NCBI GenBank assembly: GCA_036426205.1
Contig: WSYH01002464.1
Coordinates: 22,304 to 86,303, forward strand
Reading direction: 5' to 3'
DNA from: Ascaphus truei
Taxonomy: Eukaryota > Chordata > Amphibia > Anura > Ascaphidae
Length of the DNA: 64,000 bases
In this document: positions 53,346 through 64,000 of the stretch, piece after piece
Numbering within the stretch: the first letter of the stretch is position 1
Layout: each line of letters starts with the position of its first letter
Notes under the pieces: generated by a model
Told to the model about the DNA's origin: nothing
Databases searched by the model: none
What the model saw: only the letters and a program-made list of their open reading frames with translations
Program-made: the position numbers and the translations under genes

Positions 53346-55400
53346 CTGGTCCTTTCGAATACCCCTTTCTTCGAAAGAAGAAAAGAAGAGGCAAGAAGGG
53401 CTACTTTGACAGACTGAAACTTTTGGGGGTTTTAGAGGCAGACGAGGCAGACTAACCACCCGGCGCTACTAGTAGTTAACCAAACACAGGACACAAATCA
53501 GGTTGTCAAACTTTCCGCTATCACATTGGATGAATACCAATTACAAGCATTCAAGGGACTTCAATATGTACCAATGTAAGTCCCTTAAAAACTTGAAAGA
53601 GATCACCGATATAACGATTAAACCTTTTGACAGGCGGTAATGTCATGATCCTAAATACAGAGGAATATGTTCGTGAGAACTTAAAACTTCTCTGACAGGT
53701 CCTGTTGAGAGATCCTAAATAGGGATCCCACCTATTAATTTAAAAAAGAACTCGCCAACATCCTTAAGCGTGGGGTACTAGATAAAGTGCTATCAAAAAA
53801 AAGAATTTGATCAACTGCTACCAAAGTCCTCAAAAATAGCGAATTTTATAGCCTCCCAAAAATCCACAAAAAGGTACATCCAACCTCTGGTCGTCCAATA
53901 GTATCAGGGATTGCCAATTTAACAGAGCAGTCAAGCGTATATGTGGATCAAGCCCTTTGATCTTTTGTCAACACCTTACTCTTGTACCTACGGGATACGA
54001 AAGATGCCCTTAACAGACTAAATGATGGGACGATTGATGAGGACCTGTTTCCCATTAGTCATTGAGGCATTCTATATCTCTGTTATACATTTGGCAGGAA
54101 TTAAAGCTGATAATTCCTGAAAACAAGGAGTTCACATTTTGAAAATCATAATCAACTCATTCTAGAACTTTTGGATTTTTTATTGATGCATAATTATTTT
54201 CTTTTTAATAAACGTCTCCATAAAGTATGAGGGACGGCGATGGGAACCACTTGCGCCCTCACATGCCAATTTATATCTTGGGTGGTGGGAGGCAGAAGTG
54301 GTATTTAGTGAGACCAATAATCTATATACCTCGCACATCCTACTATGGGCGAGATATATAGCTGATATTCCTACTCTTTGGAAATGGCCCCAAGTTAAGT
54401 TCTTGGAATTTGTGAACATATTTAACGCCAATAATCTTAATTTAAGGTTAATACGAACTAAAAAAAAAAGAGATCACCTTTCTTGACCTGAGAATTCTAG
54501 GGGGCATGAGGCCTTCTTGAGACCAGGTTGTACTGTAAACTGACAGCCGTTAATAATCTGTGACATGCCAAAAAACACTATCCCTGGTCACAACTGTCAG
54601 GCATCCCAACATGACCGTTTTCAAGAGCCTGAAGAAACTGTTCTAATGACTGAGTTTGAAAAAGAGTCACTACTTATGAAACATAAATTCCAGGAAAGAG
54701 GTTACAGCAATGCATTTATAAAGAGAGCCTACAAAAGGGTTGAATGCAGCGTCCACAGTGTACAATTGAATGATAAAAACATCTCGCTCCCTGATCAAAA
54801 GGTGTTGAGGTTCGTGGTAACCTATATTAACCAGTTGTCCCAGATAGGTAATAGTCTGAGTAACCACTGGCACATACTTAGAGAGGACCACGACTTAAGC
54901 CAAGTATTGACTTCTAAATGCACCGTGGTAAGCAGGATAGAGCCAAAATGGTGGGACATGCTCGCCCATAGCCTCTTTGAGACTCCAACCAAAAAACACC
55001 TAGTTTGCTAATAGATCAGTGGGAAACTTTAAATACCAGGGCTGCAAAGTCTGCTGCTTAACTCTATCCATGAAATCCTTCTATCATTGGAATGACTCCA
55101 AGGTATTTGCCATCAGACAGTTTATAAAGTTGTGAAAAGAAATATGTGGGCTAAACTTCCTGCCAATATCGCAGATGAGTCCTTGAGCATTTGGGGGCTA
55201 TAAGAAATCAGTCAGATACCCCACTGGCCAAACAGTCTAGGACATTTGGCTGTGCAAAAACGCAGCTGGCATTACGCAGCCGGGACACTTCGCTGGGATC
55301 CCTGCTCGTGTGCCCGACCACCGTCTGCCACCCGACTGCCTATTGTTATATATCAGTAATTGCTCTGATATTGGTGTCAATTTGACGGATTTCAGTATAT
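52807..55400 (+). pseudogene. PLE, near full-length but degenerate, plus strand (locus B)
   Basis: In order: N-terminal LIPRGLRTNLTPSPTDDDF, a helical KEVKRKQRKYIWDQT, RT fingers FYSLPKIHKKVHPTSGRPIV, SSVYVDQ, then HNYFLFNKRLHKV, a palm remnant RYIADI replacing YxDD, thumb KFLEFVNIFNANNLNLRL, the 148-codon ORF 54565-55011 (IPGHNCQASQHDRFQEPEET..SNHWHILREDHDLSQVL), and a weak GIY-YIG remnant (KKYVG, VLEHLGAIRNQSDTPLAK). Many stops and frameshifts. An A/T run lies at 53310-53340. Confidence 0.85.
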
Positions 55401-55869
55401 TATCATTATAATCTGATATTTTACATTGCTAAAGTTCTTCCTCCTAACTTAAGAAAAGAGGAACTGTTTATAATAAGAGTATATTGCTATACTTACATTT
55501 CCTGGGTTGATGGATACTTCTTTACTTACCATGACAACAGCCTGCTACAGTATATATCTCTGGTTTGCAAGCAGGCGGAACCACCCAAGAAGAAGCACTT
55601 GTATCGTTGGTGCTTAGTGGCTGCCAGTGACTTCAGCAGCAACACCAGCTAAGTTTGTTTTTATTGTAGGGAAAGGACACTTCCGCTCATACTGGCATGC
55701 TTCTCTAGGGGTGGGGAGGGGTGGGATATTGACGGGCTATCGCTGCCGGTAGAAACTGTCAGAGCACACTTTCCAGGACGATGTAATATCAGACCGATTA
55801 ATGGTGAAGCCCTGATTGACCAACCATATGTAGAACGGCAAATGCAGGAACATAAAAACGCATGTTTTA
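55401..55869. other. PLE-flanking unassigned sequence
   Basis: No ORF. Possibly PLE tail. Confidence 0.35.
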
Positions 55870-56110
55870 ACTTAGATTATTGGAGATAAGGAAAAAGCCG
55901 ACGTATTAAACAAATTCTTTGCCTCTGTGTTTACCAGGGAAAAATTGATTTCAATAGTAGTGCCGCAGGAGGAAGCCACAACATCTATATTAACAAACAA
56001 TTGGTTAACTGAGGAAGAAGTTCATAGGTGACTTCATAAAATTAAAGTAAATAAGGCACCTGGCCCCGATGGCATACATCCAAGAGTTATTTAGGAGTTA
56101 AGTTCAGTAA
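55870..56110 (+). pseudogene. CR1-like LINE RT fragment
   Basis: Translates to KADVLNKFFASVFT, LTEEEVHR and KVNKAPGPDGIHPRVI, the start of the RT domain of CR1-group LINEs, with two stops. Confidence 0.8.
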
Positions 56111-56499
56111 TAGCCAAACCGTGTGTGTGTGGTTCAGCACCGGGATTTCGGGGGATGCGTTTCCCTCTCCCTCTCTCCCAATCTCTTCCCCCTCTCCTCG
56201 GTGGCGGCCATGCGCAGAGGCATGCGGCCGTTAGTGCGCATGCGTGCTGGAAAAGGGCGGAGGGTGGTACTGCGCATGCGTGGTGGCCTGCAAGCTCCTC
56301 TTCTGCGCATGCTCGACGGGTGCCCGCCCATTTGAGTGTGACAACACTTTTGTTACAGTTTTTCATTACAAAGCAATGCATTTTTTCCCATGAAAATCCT
56401 GTAGGCGCCAGCAAAGAAGTTTCACTTCAAAAGTCTGAAAATGTTCTAGAAAATGTAAATGAGTTCCAAATAAATTTTCTTTAGAATTCCCAAACACTT
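56111..56499. other. GC-rich unassigned block
   Basis: Repeated GCGCATGCG words suggest a GC-rich MITE, but no matching ends were found. Confidence 0.35.
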
Positions 56500-56885
56500 T
56501 CCACGTCACCTTTTCTCACCTCGGAATAGGACGTCTGGCTGCGACTAAGCCGCCGGCACGACACCTCGTCGCTTCACATTTGGGCACGTGCCATCTTTAA
56601 ATGTCAGCCGAAATGACCCTCTGCGAATGCTATTGCGCTCCATCTTTAAATGTCCCGTTCACGCTCCCTTCGGAGAGCCGGGCGCGCAGGACATTTAAAG
56701 ATGGCACATAGTGACAGCTGGACATTTAAAATGCCGCGCCATTTAGAGAGCGCAAGTTCGAACATTGAGACATTTTAAAGAGGGTGCAGGACATTTCAGG
56801 TGCGAAGGGAGCATGCACGGCAAAATGTGAAGTGTCAGGGTGGTGCAGCGCCGGCAGTTAAATGTCCTACACTGTTCCCATCGCC
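56500..56885. repeat. Palindromic GC-rich repeat with ACATTTAAAGATGG words
   Basis: CCATCTTTAAATGTC at 56591 and 56640, its inverse GACATTTAAAGATGG at 56690, and weaker versions near 56724, 56770 and 56875. GCCGGC lies near both ends. No ORF. Confidence 0.6.
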
Positions 56886-57449
56886 CTAACATCCCCTCAT
56901 ACCAGCACTTTCACACTTACATATTCCCTTCATTAAAAAAAACAAAACACATTTGATTTATAAAGGGTTAAAAATATATAAAAGCGATTGTTGGAAAATT
57001 CTTTTAAAAAATGTGTTTTCTTTTACCCACACATTTAATAATAAAAAATGTTTGAATTAATTTTTAACATAGATTTGGAGAGGATGGAAGGGTTAAGTTA
57101 AGATAGGTAATCTTCCATATCGACACACCAGGAGATATCGCGATATTACGAAGTACTGGTTTATCGCCGAACCGTAACCACTTATATAGGAGTACAGGAA
57201 CTAGAATAAAGCATTTAAAATAAATAATATGATTAGCAATACTAAATCAGGAATTTCAAAGTAACGCTGTACAGTATGTATTTTTTTCAGTTAAACAAGC
57301 TGAAATCAATAATATGTAGCACTTGGAAGCATAAGTATTGATTTATATAAGTAATTTAACCTTATGTTTGCTTTGGTATAAGGGCTATAGGAGAGTAACA
57401 AGTAAAATTAACATGGATTAATCCAAGGTTAAATGATAATGTTTATATT
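56886..57449. other. AT-rich sequence, no feature
   Basis: No gene or repeat boundary recognised. Confidence 0.45.
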
Positions 57450-58158
57450 GAATCTCTAGTTTGGATTTCCTCTTACCTCTCCCATCGTACTTTGTGTCTC
57501 ATTTGCTAATGCCTCCTCCTTTGTTGATCTCTCTGTATGTGTACCCCAGGGGTCTGTCCTGGGACCTCTTCTCTTTCCTCTTTGCACACACTAGGTGACC
57601 TTATCACATCTCTTGGGTTCAAATATCACCTCTATGCTGGTGACACATACTGTACATTTACCTTACACCTGCTGTACAGACAAAGTCTCTAAATGTGTCT
57701 CCACTACAGTATATCATCTTGGATGGCCCTCTGCCAACTCAAACATAACATATAAAAGACGAAGCAACTCATACTTCCTCCCAAGCCTGGCCCTACTGTC
57801 CCCTTCTACATTACTGTTGGCAGTACCATCAAGCACCCAGTATCACAAGCACGCTGCCTAGGTGTCACAATTGACACCTCTCTTAAATTCATAATGTAGC
57901 TAAAACCTGTTGTTTTTCCTCTTTAACATTGCAAAGGCACGCCCTTTCCTCTGTCTCTCTATTGCTAAACCTCTAACGCAGGCCCTCATTCTCTCTCATC
58001 TCGACTATTGTAACCTTCTGTCCGGCCTTGCTGCCTCTCACCTGTCTTCCCTACAATCTATCCTAAATGCTGCTGCTAGAATCACTTTACTCTCTCCTAA
58101 ATCTGTCTCAGCGTTTTAACTGCTGAAATCCTGTATTACTTACAAAATTCTCCTTCTC
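57450..58158 (+). pseudogene. L2-like LINE RT fragment
   Basis: Reads VPQGSVLGPLLF-like and FKYHLYAGDTY (catalytic YADD changed to YAGD), then after frameshifts LILSHLDYCNLLSGL and LNAAARI, standard L2/CR1 C-terminal phrases. Cut at 58158 by the poly(T) of a minus-strand L1. Confidence 0.8.
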
Positions 58159-58617
58159 TCTTTTTTTTTTTTTTTTTTTTTCAACTTTGTTTTTATTAGT
58201 TTTTTGTGCATACACATCATAGAATACAGAATATTGTCAAGTGTTTCAGGTATACACCAAACTTACAGGAACATTTTACGAGTAACGGACGAACATTGGG
58301 GGGACCACAGGACAGGACACAGACAGACTGACAACATCTAGGGACAGGGCAAAGAGGGGGAGGATGGCGGGGAGGGGGGGGGTAGGGATGGGGGAGCGGC
58401 CTGGGAGAAGCGCTGGTTCCTCGTTTCTCAGGAGTCCTTCACCACCACTGCCTTTGCTCTGCTCCAGTCCACCTCTCAGAGGAGCCCAAATCCGGTTCAC
58501 ATCAGTTTTTCGTTGATCGGTGAATCGATTCACCACTGTACCTCGGGGGGAGCCCTGCTGTCCGATCGTCCCGTCCAGCTCCCAGCCCAACATCCAAGGA
58601 GAACCCACCTATCTCTA
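58159..58617 (-). mobile_element. L1 3' UTR and poly(A), minus strand
   Basis: T-run 58159-58181 is the poly(A) tail; an inverse AATAAA sits at about 58193. GC-rich short 3' UTR up to the ORF2 stop. Confidence 0.85.
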
Positions 58618-61061
58618 TCAAAGCCATATTGTGGCCTCATTCATCCCCTGAATAGCAGTCTGGGCAAGCCATAATGACCATACTTTTTCAAATTTGTCGG
58701 CTGAGTCGTTAACTAAACTCGTTAACTTCTCCATTCTGCAAATGAACCAAATTCTGTTTCTGACTTTATCAATAGAAGGAATCGCATTCTGATTCCACAG
58801 TGCTGCGGTCTCGCACCTCATAGCGGTAGCAAAATGTGCTATCAGCTTGTTACCCGACCTAGATACCTCGTTTGTAGGTTTACCTAATAAAAATAGCCAC
58901 GGGTCCAGCTGAATTTTGAGCCCTAAAAAGATCCTCTGCAGCCAATCGCGGATCTGGGTCCAGACCGGCACTAATCTCGGGCAAGACCACAGCATGTGCA
59001 CCAGATCCCCCTGTTCCCCGCACTGCCTGGGGCAGAGCGGGGAAGCCCCCCGGACGAATTTAGCTAATCTGATTGGGGTGAGATACCACCTTAATAATAC
59101 CTTATATGAGTTCTCCTTCAATGTCGTGCATATGGAGCTCGAGGCCGCAGCTTTGAACACCGCGGCCCAGTCCTCGTCCTCTAGTTGTGCCTGGAGATCC
59201 TCTTCCCATTGTGCCACGAAACGGGGTTTTACTGTCCTGTCTGAGTCAGTATTCACCACCTCTCTGTACAATGCAGAGATCAGTCCCCGCGTGTCTGCTC
59301 CGCGCACGCAGAGCTGTTCGAATTTGGTCAGCGGTGGTCTCACCGGGTGTGCGTTATAAAATGCCCGGACCTGGAGGTACCTCATAAAATCAGTGTTAGG
59401 TAAGTCCGTTTCTGACTGTAATAGTTCAAAAGATTTGATCTTGCCCTTAACCTCCAGGTCCTTCAATCGACTAATCCCTAATTGCCGCCAGCGCGGGAAG
59501 CATTTTTCTGTCAGCCCAGGAGCAAAGTCCGGGTTGCCATATAAAGGAGCCATCAGTGTGTGTTTGGAGGTCAAAGAGCAGCTACTTTTAGAAGCCTCCC
59601 AGACCGAGAGTGAGTTGAGCACAGAGGACAGAGGAATGAGTATATCCTTCACCCGTGTCCTCGGGTACCAGATCAGGTCCCTGAGCTCAAGCGGGGCGCA
59701 CACCTCCTTCTCCAGTGCCACCCACCTCCTGAGCCCCGGGTCCCCATGCCACTGCGTGATTTGGCACAATTGTGCCGCTTTGTAGTAGGATATGACGCTC
59801 GGAACTGCCAGTCCACCAGCTTCCTTAGCTTTCTGCATAATTTTTCCTTTAATCCGTGGTTTTTTATCTTTCCAAATAAATTGAGAAATAGCTTTTTGGA
59901 GCCCTGCAATGTCTGCTCTAACCACGGCAACCGGGAGAGTTTGGAACAGATATAGAATTCGGGGAAGGATGTTCATCTTGACACTATAGATCCTCCCCAA
60001 CCAAGAAATACCATATGCCTTCCACTCCTGTAGCTCTTTTTTGAGAGTCCTCAACAGTTTGGGATAGTTAGCCGAATATAAGGAGCTCGCCTTTTTTGTG
60101 ATCTGCACTCCTAGGTATTTCATGGCGGATGGGCGCCATCTAAACTCAAAGTTGAGTTCTATCAGCTTCTCCATTTCTCTTGGCATGTATAGGCTTAGGG
60201 CCTCTGATTTAGATTGATTTATTTTGAAGCCAGAGATCTGGGCAAAACGCTCTAGAAGCTCGAACAGATTGGGTAGCGAGATGAGCGGCTTGGCAAGGGT
60301 TAGAATAATATCATCCGCGTACAAAGAAAGGCGAATAGCAGGGGCGAAAGCGGACAACCCTGTCTCGTACCACTTTTAATTGGGAATAGTTCCGAGGGGA
60401 ATCCCTGGTGAACCACCCTGGCTGATGGTGCCGTATATAGTGCCTTAACAGCCTGTTGGAATTTGCCGCCAAGCGTGGACTCCAGGTATGGCCAATCAAT
60501 CCTGTCAAAGGCCTTTTCCGCATCTAAGCTTAGGGCTATACCCCGAATCTCGTTGGCTCCCATAAAGTCTATTATATCCACAATTCTCCTAGTGTTGTCG
60601 GCCGCTTGTCTACCTCTAATGAAGCCAACTTGATCCGGGTGGATGAGCCCTGGCAGGATTACATTTAATCTATTGGCCAGCAATTTAGAGTAGATTTTTA
60701 CATCTGTGTTAATTAATGATATTGGCCGGTAACTTTGGCAGCTAGTGGGATCCTTGTCCTCTTTATGGATTACTGAGATCGACGCATGGAGCATCTGTCC
60801 CGGGAAGGGCTCTCCTGCTAATACTCCATTAAATAGCTGGAGCATGTGCGGAGCCAAAACTCCGATAAATTTTTTATAGTACAGGTTGGAGAACCCATCC
60901 GGGCCTGGGGCTTTTTATGCTTTTAAGTTTTTTACTACCGCCTCTAGTTCTTCCCTTGTGAAGTCTCGTTGAAGAGCCTCTCGCTCCTTTCTGTTCACTT
61001 GTGGCAAGGCTGCGTCTGCTAGGAATTTCTGTAGATTACTACTTGTCCTAGCATTGTGAAC
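58618..61061 (-). pseudogene. L1 ORF2 reverse transcriptase and C-terminal part, minus strand
   Basis: From right to left: EREALQRDFTREEL, a stop, KAPGPDGFSNLYYKKF, SYRPISLINTDVKIYSKLLA, DQVGFIRGRQ, LSLDAEKAFDRIDW (catalytic D), GTRQGCPLSPLLFAF, a frameshift with about 20-25 residues missing, LSLYADDIIL (catalytic DD), then 579 open codons to the end with the cysteine motif CPRQCGEQGDLVHMLWSC. Dead by stop, frameshift and the upstream insertion. Confidence 0.92.
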
Positions 61062-61313
61062 AGTAGAAAGGTGGGATAAATCCCAAAAAGCGGCGCTCCA
61101 GCGAGTGAGATACAGCAATGTGGTATAAGTTGATAATCAGGGTATGGAGATCTTTGATAAAGGGCTGCATAGCCTGAAACGCATCAGAGTTTGTTTTGTC
61201 TCCCCTCCGTGTCAAACTATGCTTTAAATAAATATATTTTTAACCCTCCAACTGCTGGTGCTGGCCCCATTCTTCAGCTGTGCTCCGCTGCAAATCTCTG
61301 GATTTCAAGCCTT
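61062..61313 (+). mobile_element. Short PLE tail insertion, 252 bp, 14-bp TSD
   Basis: Flanked by CTAGCATTGTGAAC (61048-61061 and 61314-61327); removing it joins L1 VVHNA to RTSSNLQKF. Hairpin 61151-61188: stem I TCT/AGA, core TTGATAA, extra A, stem II GGGCT/AGCCT, GAAACGCATC. About 125 bp of tail with AATAAA follow. Non-coding. Confidence 0.92.
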
Positions 61314-62590
61314 CTAGCATTGTGAACTACCTTCTCTCCATTATATAGCTGTTCGTAGAATTTCGCGAACTCCCCTACTATGACTTTAGGGTTTGAGGAA
61401 CTCTGGCCTCCGGCTGTCTTAATAGATTGAATGTTAAAATTTGGTTTCCGATTACGGAGTCTGGTGGCTAGCATAGTGTCCGGTTTATTAGCTTTCTCAT
61501 AGAACTTCCTCTGCATCCAACTCATGTCCTTCTCCGCCCGGGAAGTAAGGAGGAGGTTTAGCTGAATTCTAACATCCTTCAACTCCTTCAGAGCATCATC
61601 TCTACCTGTCCGGTTATGTAGAATAGAGAGCTCATGTAACCTGTGATACAGCTGGGATAATTTGGCTTCTTTTTTCTTTTTCCTATTTGCAGCTATACCG
61701 ATTAGTACCCCCCGAATCGTGGCCTTATGAGCCTCCCATAACAGTGAATGGGATTCCACACTGCCACTATTTATCCGGAAATAATCTGATATTTCAGACT
61801 TCACTTTGTTTTGAATATCTGGGATTTTAATTATCGATTCATTTAGCTTCCAGTTTGCTCCTGGGCTGGCGCTACCCAATTGAATGCATCTCAGCTCTAC
61901 CGATGCATGGTCCGACCAAGTAATATCATGTATGCTTGTATCGGAAATTTGTGGGACCATTCTGCTCGATACAAAGAAGTGGTCAATCCTACTGTAGCTG
62001 TCATGTGGGTGGGAGTAGAAAGAATAACTGCGGTCTCCCTGGTGCTGCTCTCTCCATATGTCCACCAGGCTAGTCTGTTTGAGGCCTTTCAGTAGTGAGA
62101 TATTCCCTTCTCTCTTATTGTTTTTCTGGGACGTGGACCTATCTACCTTTGCATTCATGACTGTGTTAAAGTCGCCACCCAGAATTATTTGTCCCTCAGC
62201 CCATAACTGAAGCTTCTGAAAAAATGTGTTGTAAAAGTCTGGTTGACCATCATTTGGCGCATATATACACGCTAAGGTCATTCTGACCTGCTTAAGGAGC
62301 CCGACCAGTACTAGGTACCTTCCCTTCGGGTCCCTTTTAACCTTTTCAACCTGGAAGGGGGTGTGATTTTGAAACAGGATAGCTACACCTTTCTTTTTCT
62401 CCGCCCCTGATGCTAGGAAGAACTTTCGAAAGTTAGAATCGAGGGATTTCGGGTTATTACGCGAGCTGAAGTGAGTCTCCTGTAGGAAGACCACGTCAGC
62501 CCGTCTCCTCTTGAACTCAGTGAAAGCGACTCTTCGCTTGTGTGGACTGTTGAGCCCTTTGGCGTTTTGCGAGATAAAAATTACCTCCAT
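61314..62590 (-). pseudogene. L1 ORF2 AP-endonuclease domain, minus strand
   Basis: Starts at ATG 62590 (MEVIFISQNAKGLNSPHKRR) and is open to the PLE insertion. Endonuclease residues visible: SQNAKGLN, VVFLQETHF (E), ACIYAPND, ILGGDFNTVM (D,N), YSRIDHFFVSS, WSDHASVEL (D,H). This nicks target DNA for L1 insertion. All key residues look intact; the protein is cut by the insertion. Confidence 0.93.
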
Positions 62591-64000
62591 TTTATGCAGC
62601 AGTGTCTGTGTGGACCTAATATGTAAGCCGATCTGATCTTACCCCAGACCCTGGACATGTTCTGTACGTGGACTTTGTAGTGCAGACTCCAGAAGCGCCT
62701 ATTCAACCCACCGACATTTGGGACTGGGGAGGGAAAGGGAGATAACATGAGGGAGGAATACAAACATATAACACATATAAACATCATGAGAACCGTATTG
62801 GTCCTAAGAGACCTCGGGTTCAATGCCCGGTGGAGATATTTTCTCCCTGGACCCCCCTCCCCCCTGGTCCATCGCTGTGGCTTCCATAACTCGCCACAGA
62901 TCTCCGGGTCAATGCCAGGTAGGTGGGACATGACCCCCCTCCTGGCGAAGACGCACATGCCTGCAGGCAGAGTGGTGGCTGCACTCCCCCCCGCCGGCCG
63001 CTCTGTGCGTTTCAAAACCTAGCAACTAGCGTCACTTCTATTTATTTTTTTAACTCTTATTAACCTATACTTAACCTTTCAACTACCTTGAGCTCTACTC
63101 GTGAGCTCTTATCTCTTATCCCAACCTGAAACTACAACTACACACCCTGTGCTACTCCTGCCCTTACTACCGCTAACTACTTCTTCCTCTCCTTATCTAC
63201 TCCTCTCTGCTCCCTGGCTCGGGCGCCTTCCCCCTTTCCCCCTCCCTCTGGGGTCATACCTAACCGCTCGCCGCCGCATACCTGTTATCCTTAACGTGAG
63301 CCCCCTGCTTGCATCGCTCCTGTACCCCTCTGTCCTCTCTCATGTCCCCTTTTCCCTATGTACTATATATACTATGTATACTATACCGTGCTACTATAAT
63401 ATGCTATAGATAGAACAACTATACATGTATTTGCCATATTATCCCATTTGCCTCCCGGCACTTGCGGGGGCCTTCACCTCCCCCCCCCGCTCCCCCCCCT
63501 CTGTCCAGAGTTACCCCCTCCCCGAGCGGCCAGGCAGCCTCCTTCTCCACTGCTATCTCGAGTCCTTCCTGAGGAGTTCAATATGCCCCGCGATCGCTTC
63601 CCTGGCGGTGGAGCTCGCATGCCCCCGCCAGAGGAGACCGCTTCACTTCCTGAGAGTCGCCTCTCCCCCGATGTCATTTTGCCGTCTGCCGAGTCTGTTA
63701 GCCGCGCCTCCCCTCCAGCTCTCGCGAGATCAGGTCCCGTGACGTCACCGGTGTGGGCGTGTTGTGCTCATTCAGCGGTGGGCTGCCAGGACGAGAGGGC
63801 TGGATCGGGGGAGGCTCTCCGGGCGGGTCCAGCCGGCAGAGCAGACCTTCCCGCCGAAACCCCTGCCGCCATGGGAGATCTCGCGCCCTTCTGTCCTCCT
63901 TCCTCACCGATAGGTAAATAGCCGCCATTTTGGGGACCCATGTGCTGTGGCCATCTGCTTAGGGCATCCATCTTCGGCAGCGGGACGACTCCAGAGCCTC
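62591..64000 (-). mobile_element. GC-rich sequence upstream of L1 ORF2; no ORF1 recognised
   Basis: C- and G-rich DNA with AAAATGGCGG words near 63926. None of the ORFs shows the coiled coil or RRNN motif of L1 ORF1. It may be an L1 5' UTR with ORF1 deleted, or another repeat. Confidence 0.4.

Noticed and set aside
63448..63971. 157-codon plus ORF and minus ORFs near the right edge
   Set aside because: GC/C-run composition gives open frames on both strands; no domain seen.
1..64000. CRISPR arrays, rRNA, tRNA genes, bacterial operons or telomere repeats
   Set aside because: None seen on either strand; the tandem arrays present lack regular spacer-repeat structure.

Overview
The window is 64 kb of vertebrate nuclear DNA, most likely from an amphibian with a large, repeat-rich genome. 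Evidence: one recognisable host exon (first TOG domain of a CLASP protein, with a good splice donor) and a repeat mix of Penelope-like elements (PLEs), a chromovirus, a Gmr1-like Ty3/gypsy element, a DIRS-type fragment, L1, L2/CR1-like LINEs, Tc1, hAT, pogo/Tigger-like and Harbinger-like elements. The species cannot be named from this. There are no bacterial genes, CRISPR arrays, rRNA or recognisable tRNA genes.

Layout. 1-3.7 kb: two head-to-head broken PLEs. 4.3-11.5 kb: a chromodomain Ty3/gypsy element whose 5' LTR holds a 1.9-kb solo LTR and whose gag is broken by a PLE tail. 11.5-19.2 kb: MITEs, palindromes and a 2.9-kb composite hAT element. 19.5-24.6 kb: CpG-rich sequence, a pair of inverted repeats each carrying a hammerhead ribozyme, a hAT MITE and the CLASP exon (24426-24638, + strand). 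From there to the right edge no further CLASP exon is recognised, so the remaining 39 kb is probably intron. 26.9-37.8 kb: a Gmr1-like element with integrase before reverse transcriptase and a SCAN-like capsid, split by a LINE, a Harbinger-like MITE, PLEs and a solo LTR. 38-43 kb: foldback repeats, a Tigger-like MITE and a DIRS fragment split by a hAT element. 43.3-45.2 kb: a Tc1 transposon with long terminal inverted repeats. 45.4-51.2 kb: two L1 remnants. 51.2-55.4 kb: PLE tail, minisatellite and a second head-to-head PLE pair. 55.9-64 kb: CR1/L2-like remnants and a nearly complete L1 on the minus strand.

The most interesting theme is self-cleaving-type RNA. Two canonical minimal type I hammerhead ribozymes (21818-21860 plus; 22750-22794 minus) lie in inverted copies of a repeat with a 268-bp period, resembling retrozymes or newt satellite 2. 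Separately, about twelve dispersed copies of a hammerhead-like hairpin (core YTGANRA, an extra A, stem II, then GAAAC) sit in PLE terminal regions. Their stems differ in sequence but still pair, while many copies have lost the catalytic G of the hammerhead core. Short PLE tails carrying this hairpin have moved on their own, with 14-18 bp target-site duplications.

All mobile-element genes look dead through stops, frameshifts, deletions or nested insertions. The longest intact pieces are the chromovirus integrase-chromodomain ORF and the L1 endonuclease and RT C-terminal ORFs. Ages can be ordered by nesting; for example the Gmr1-like element is older than the LINE, PLE, Harbinger-like and solo-LTR insertions inside it.
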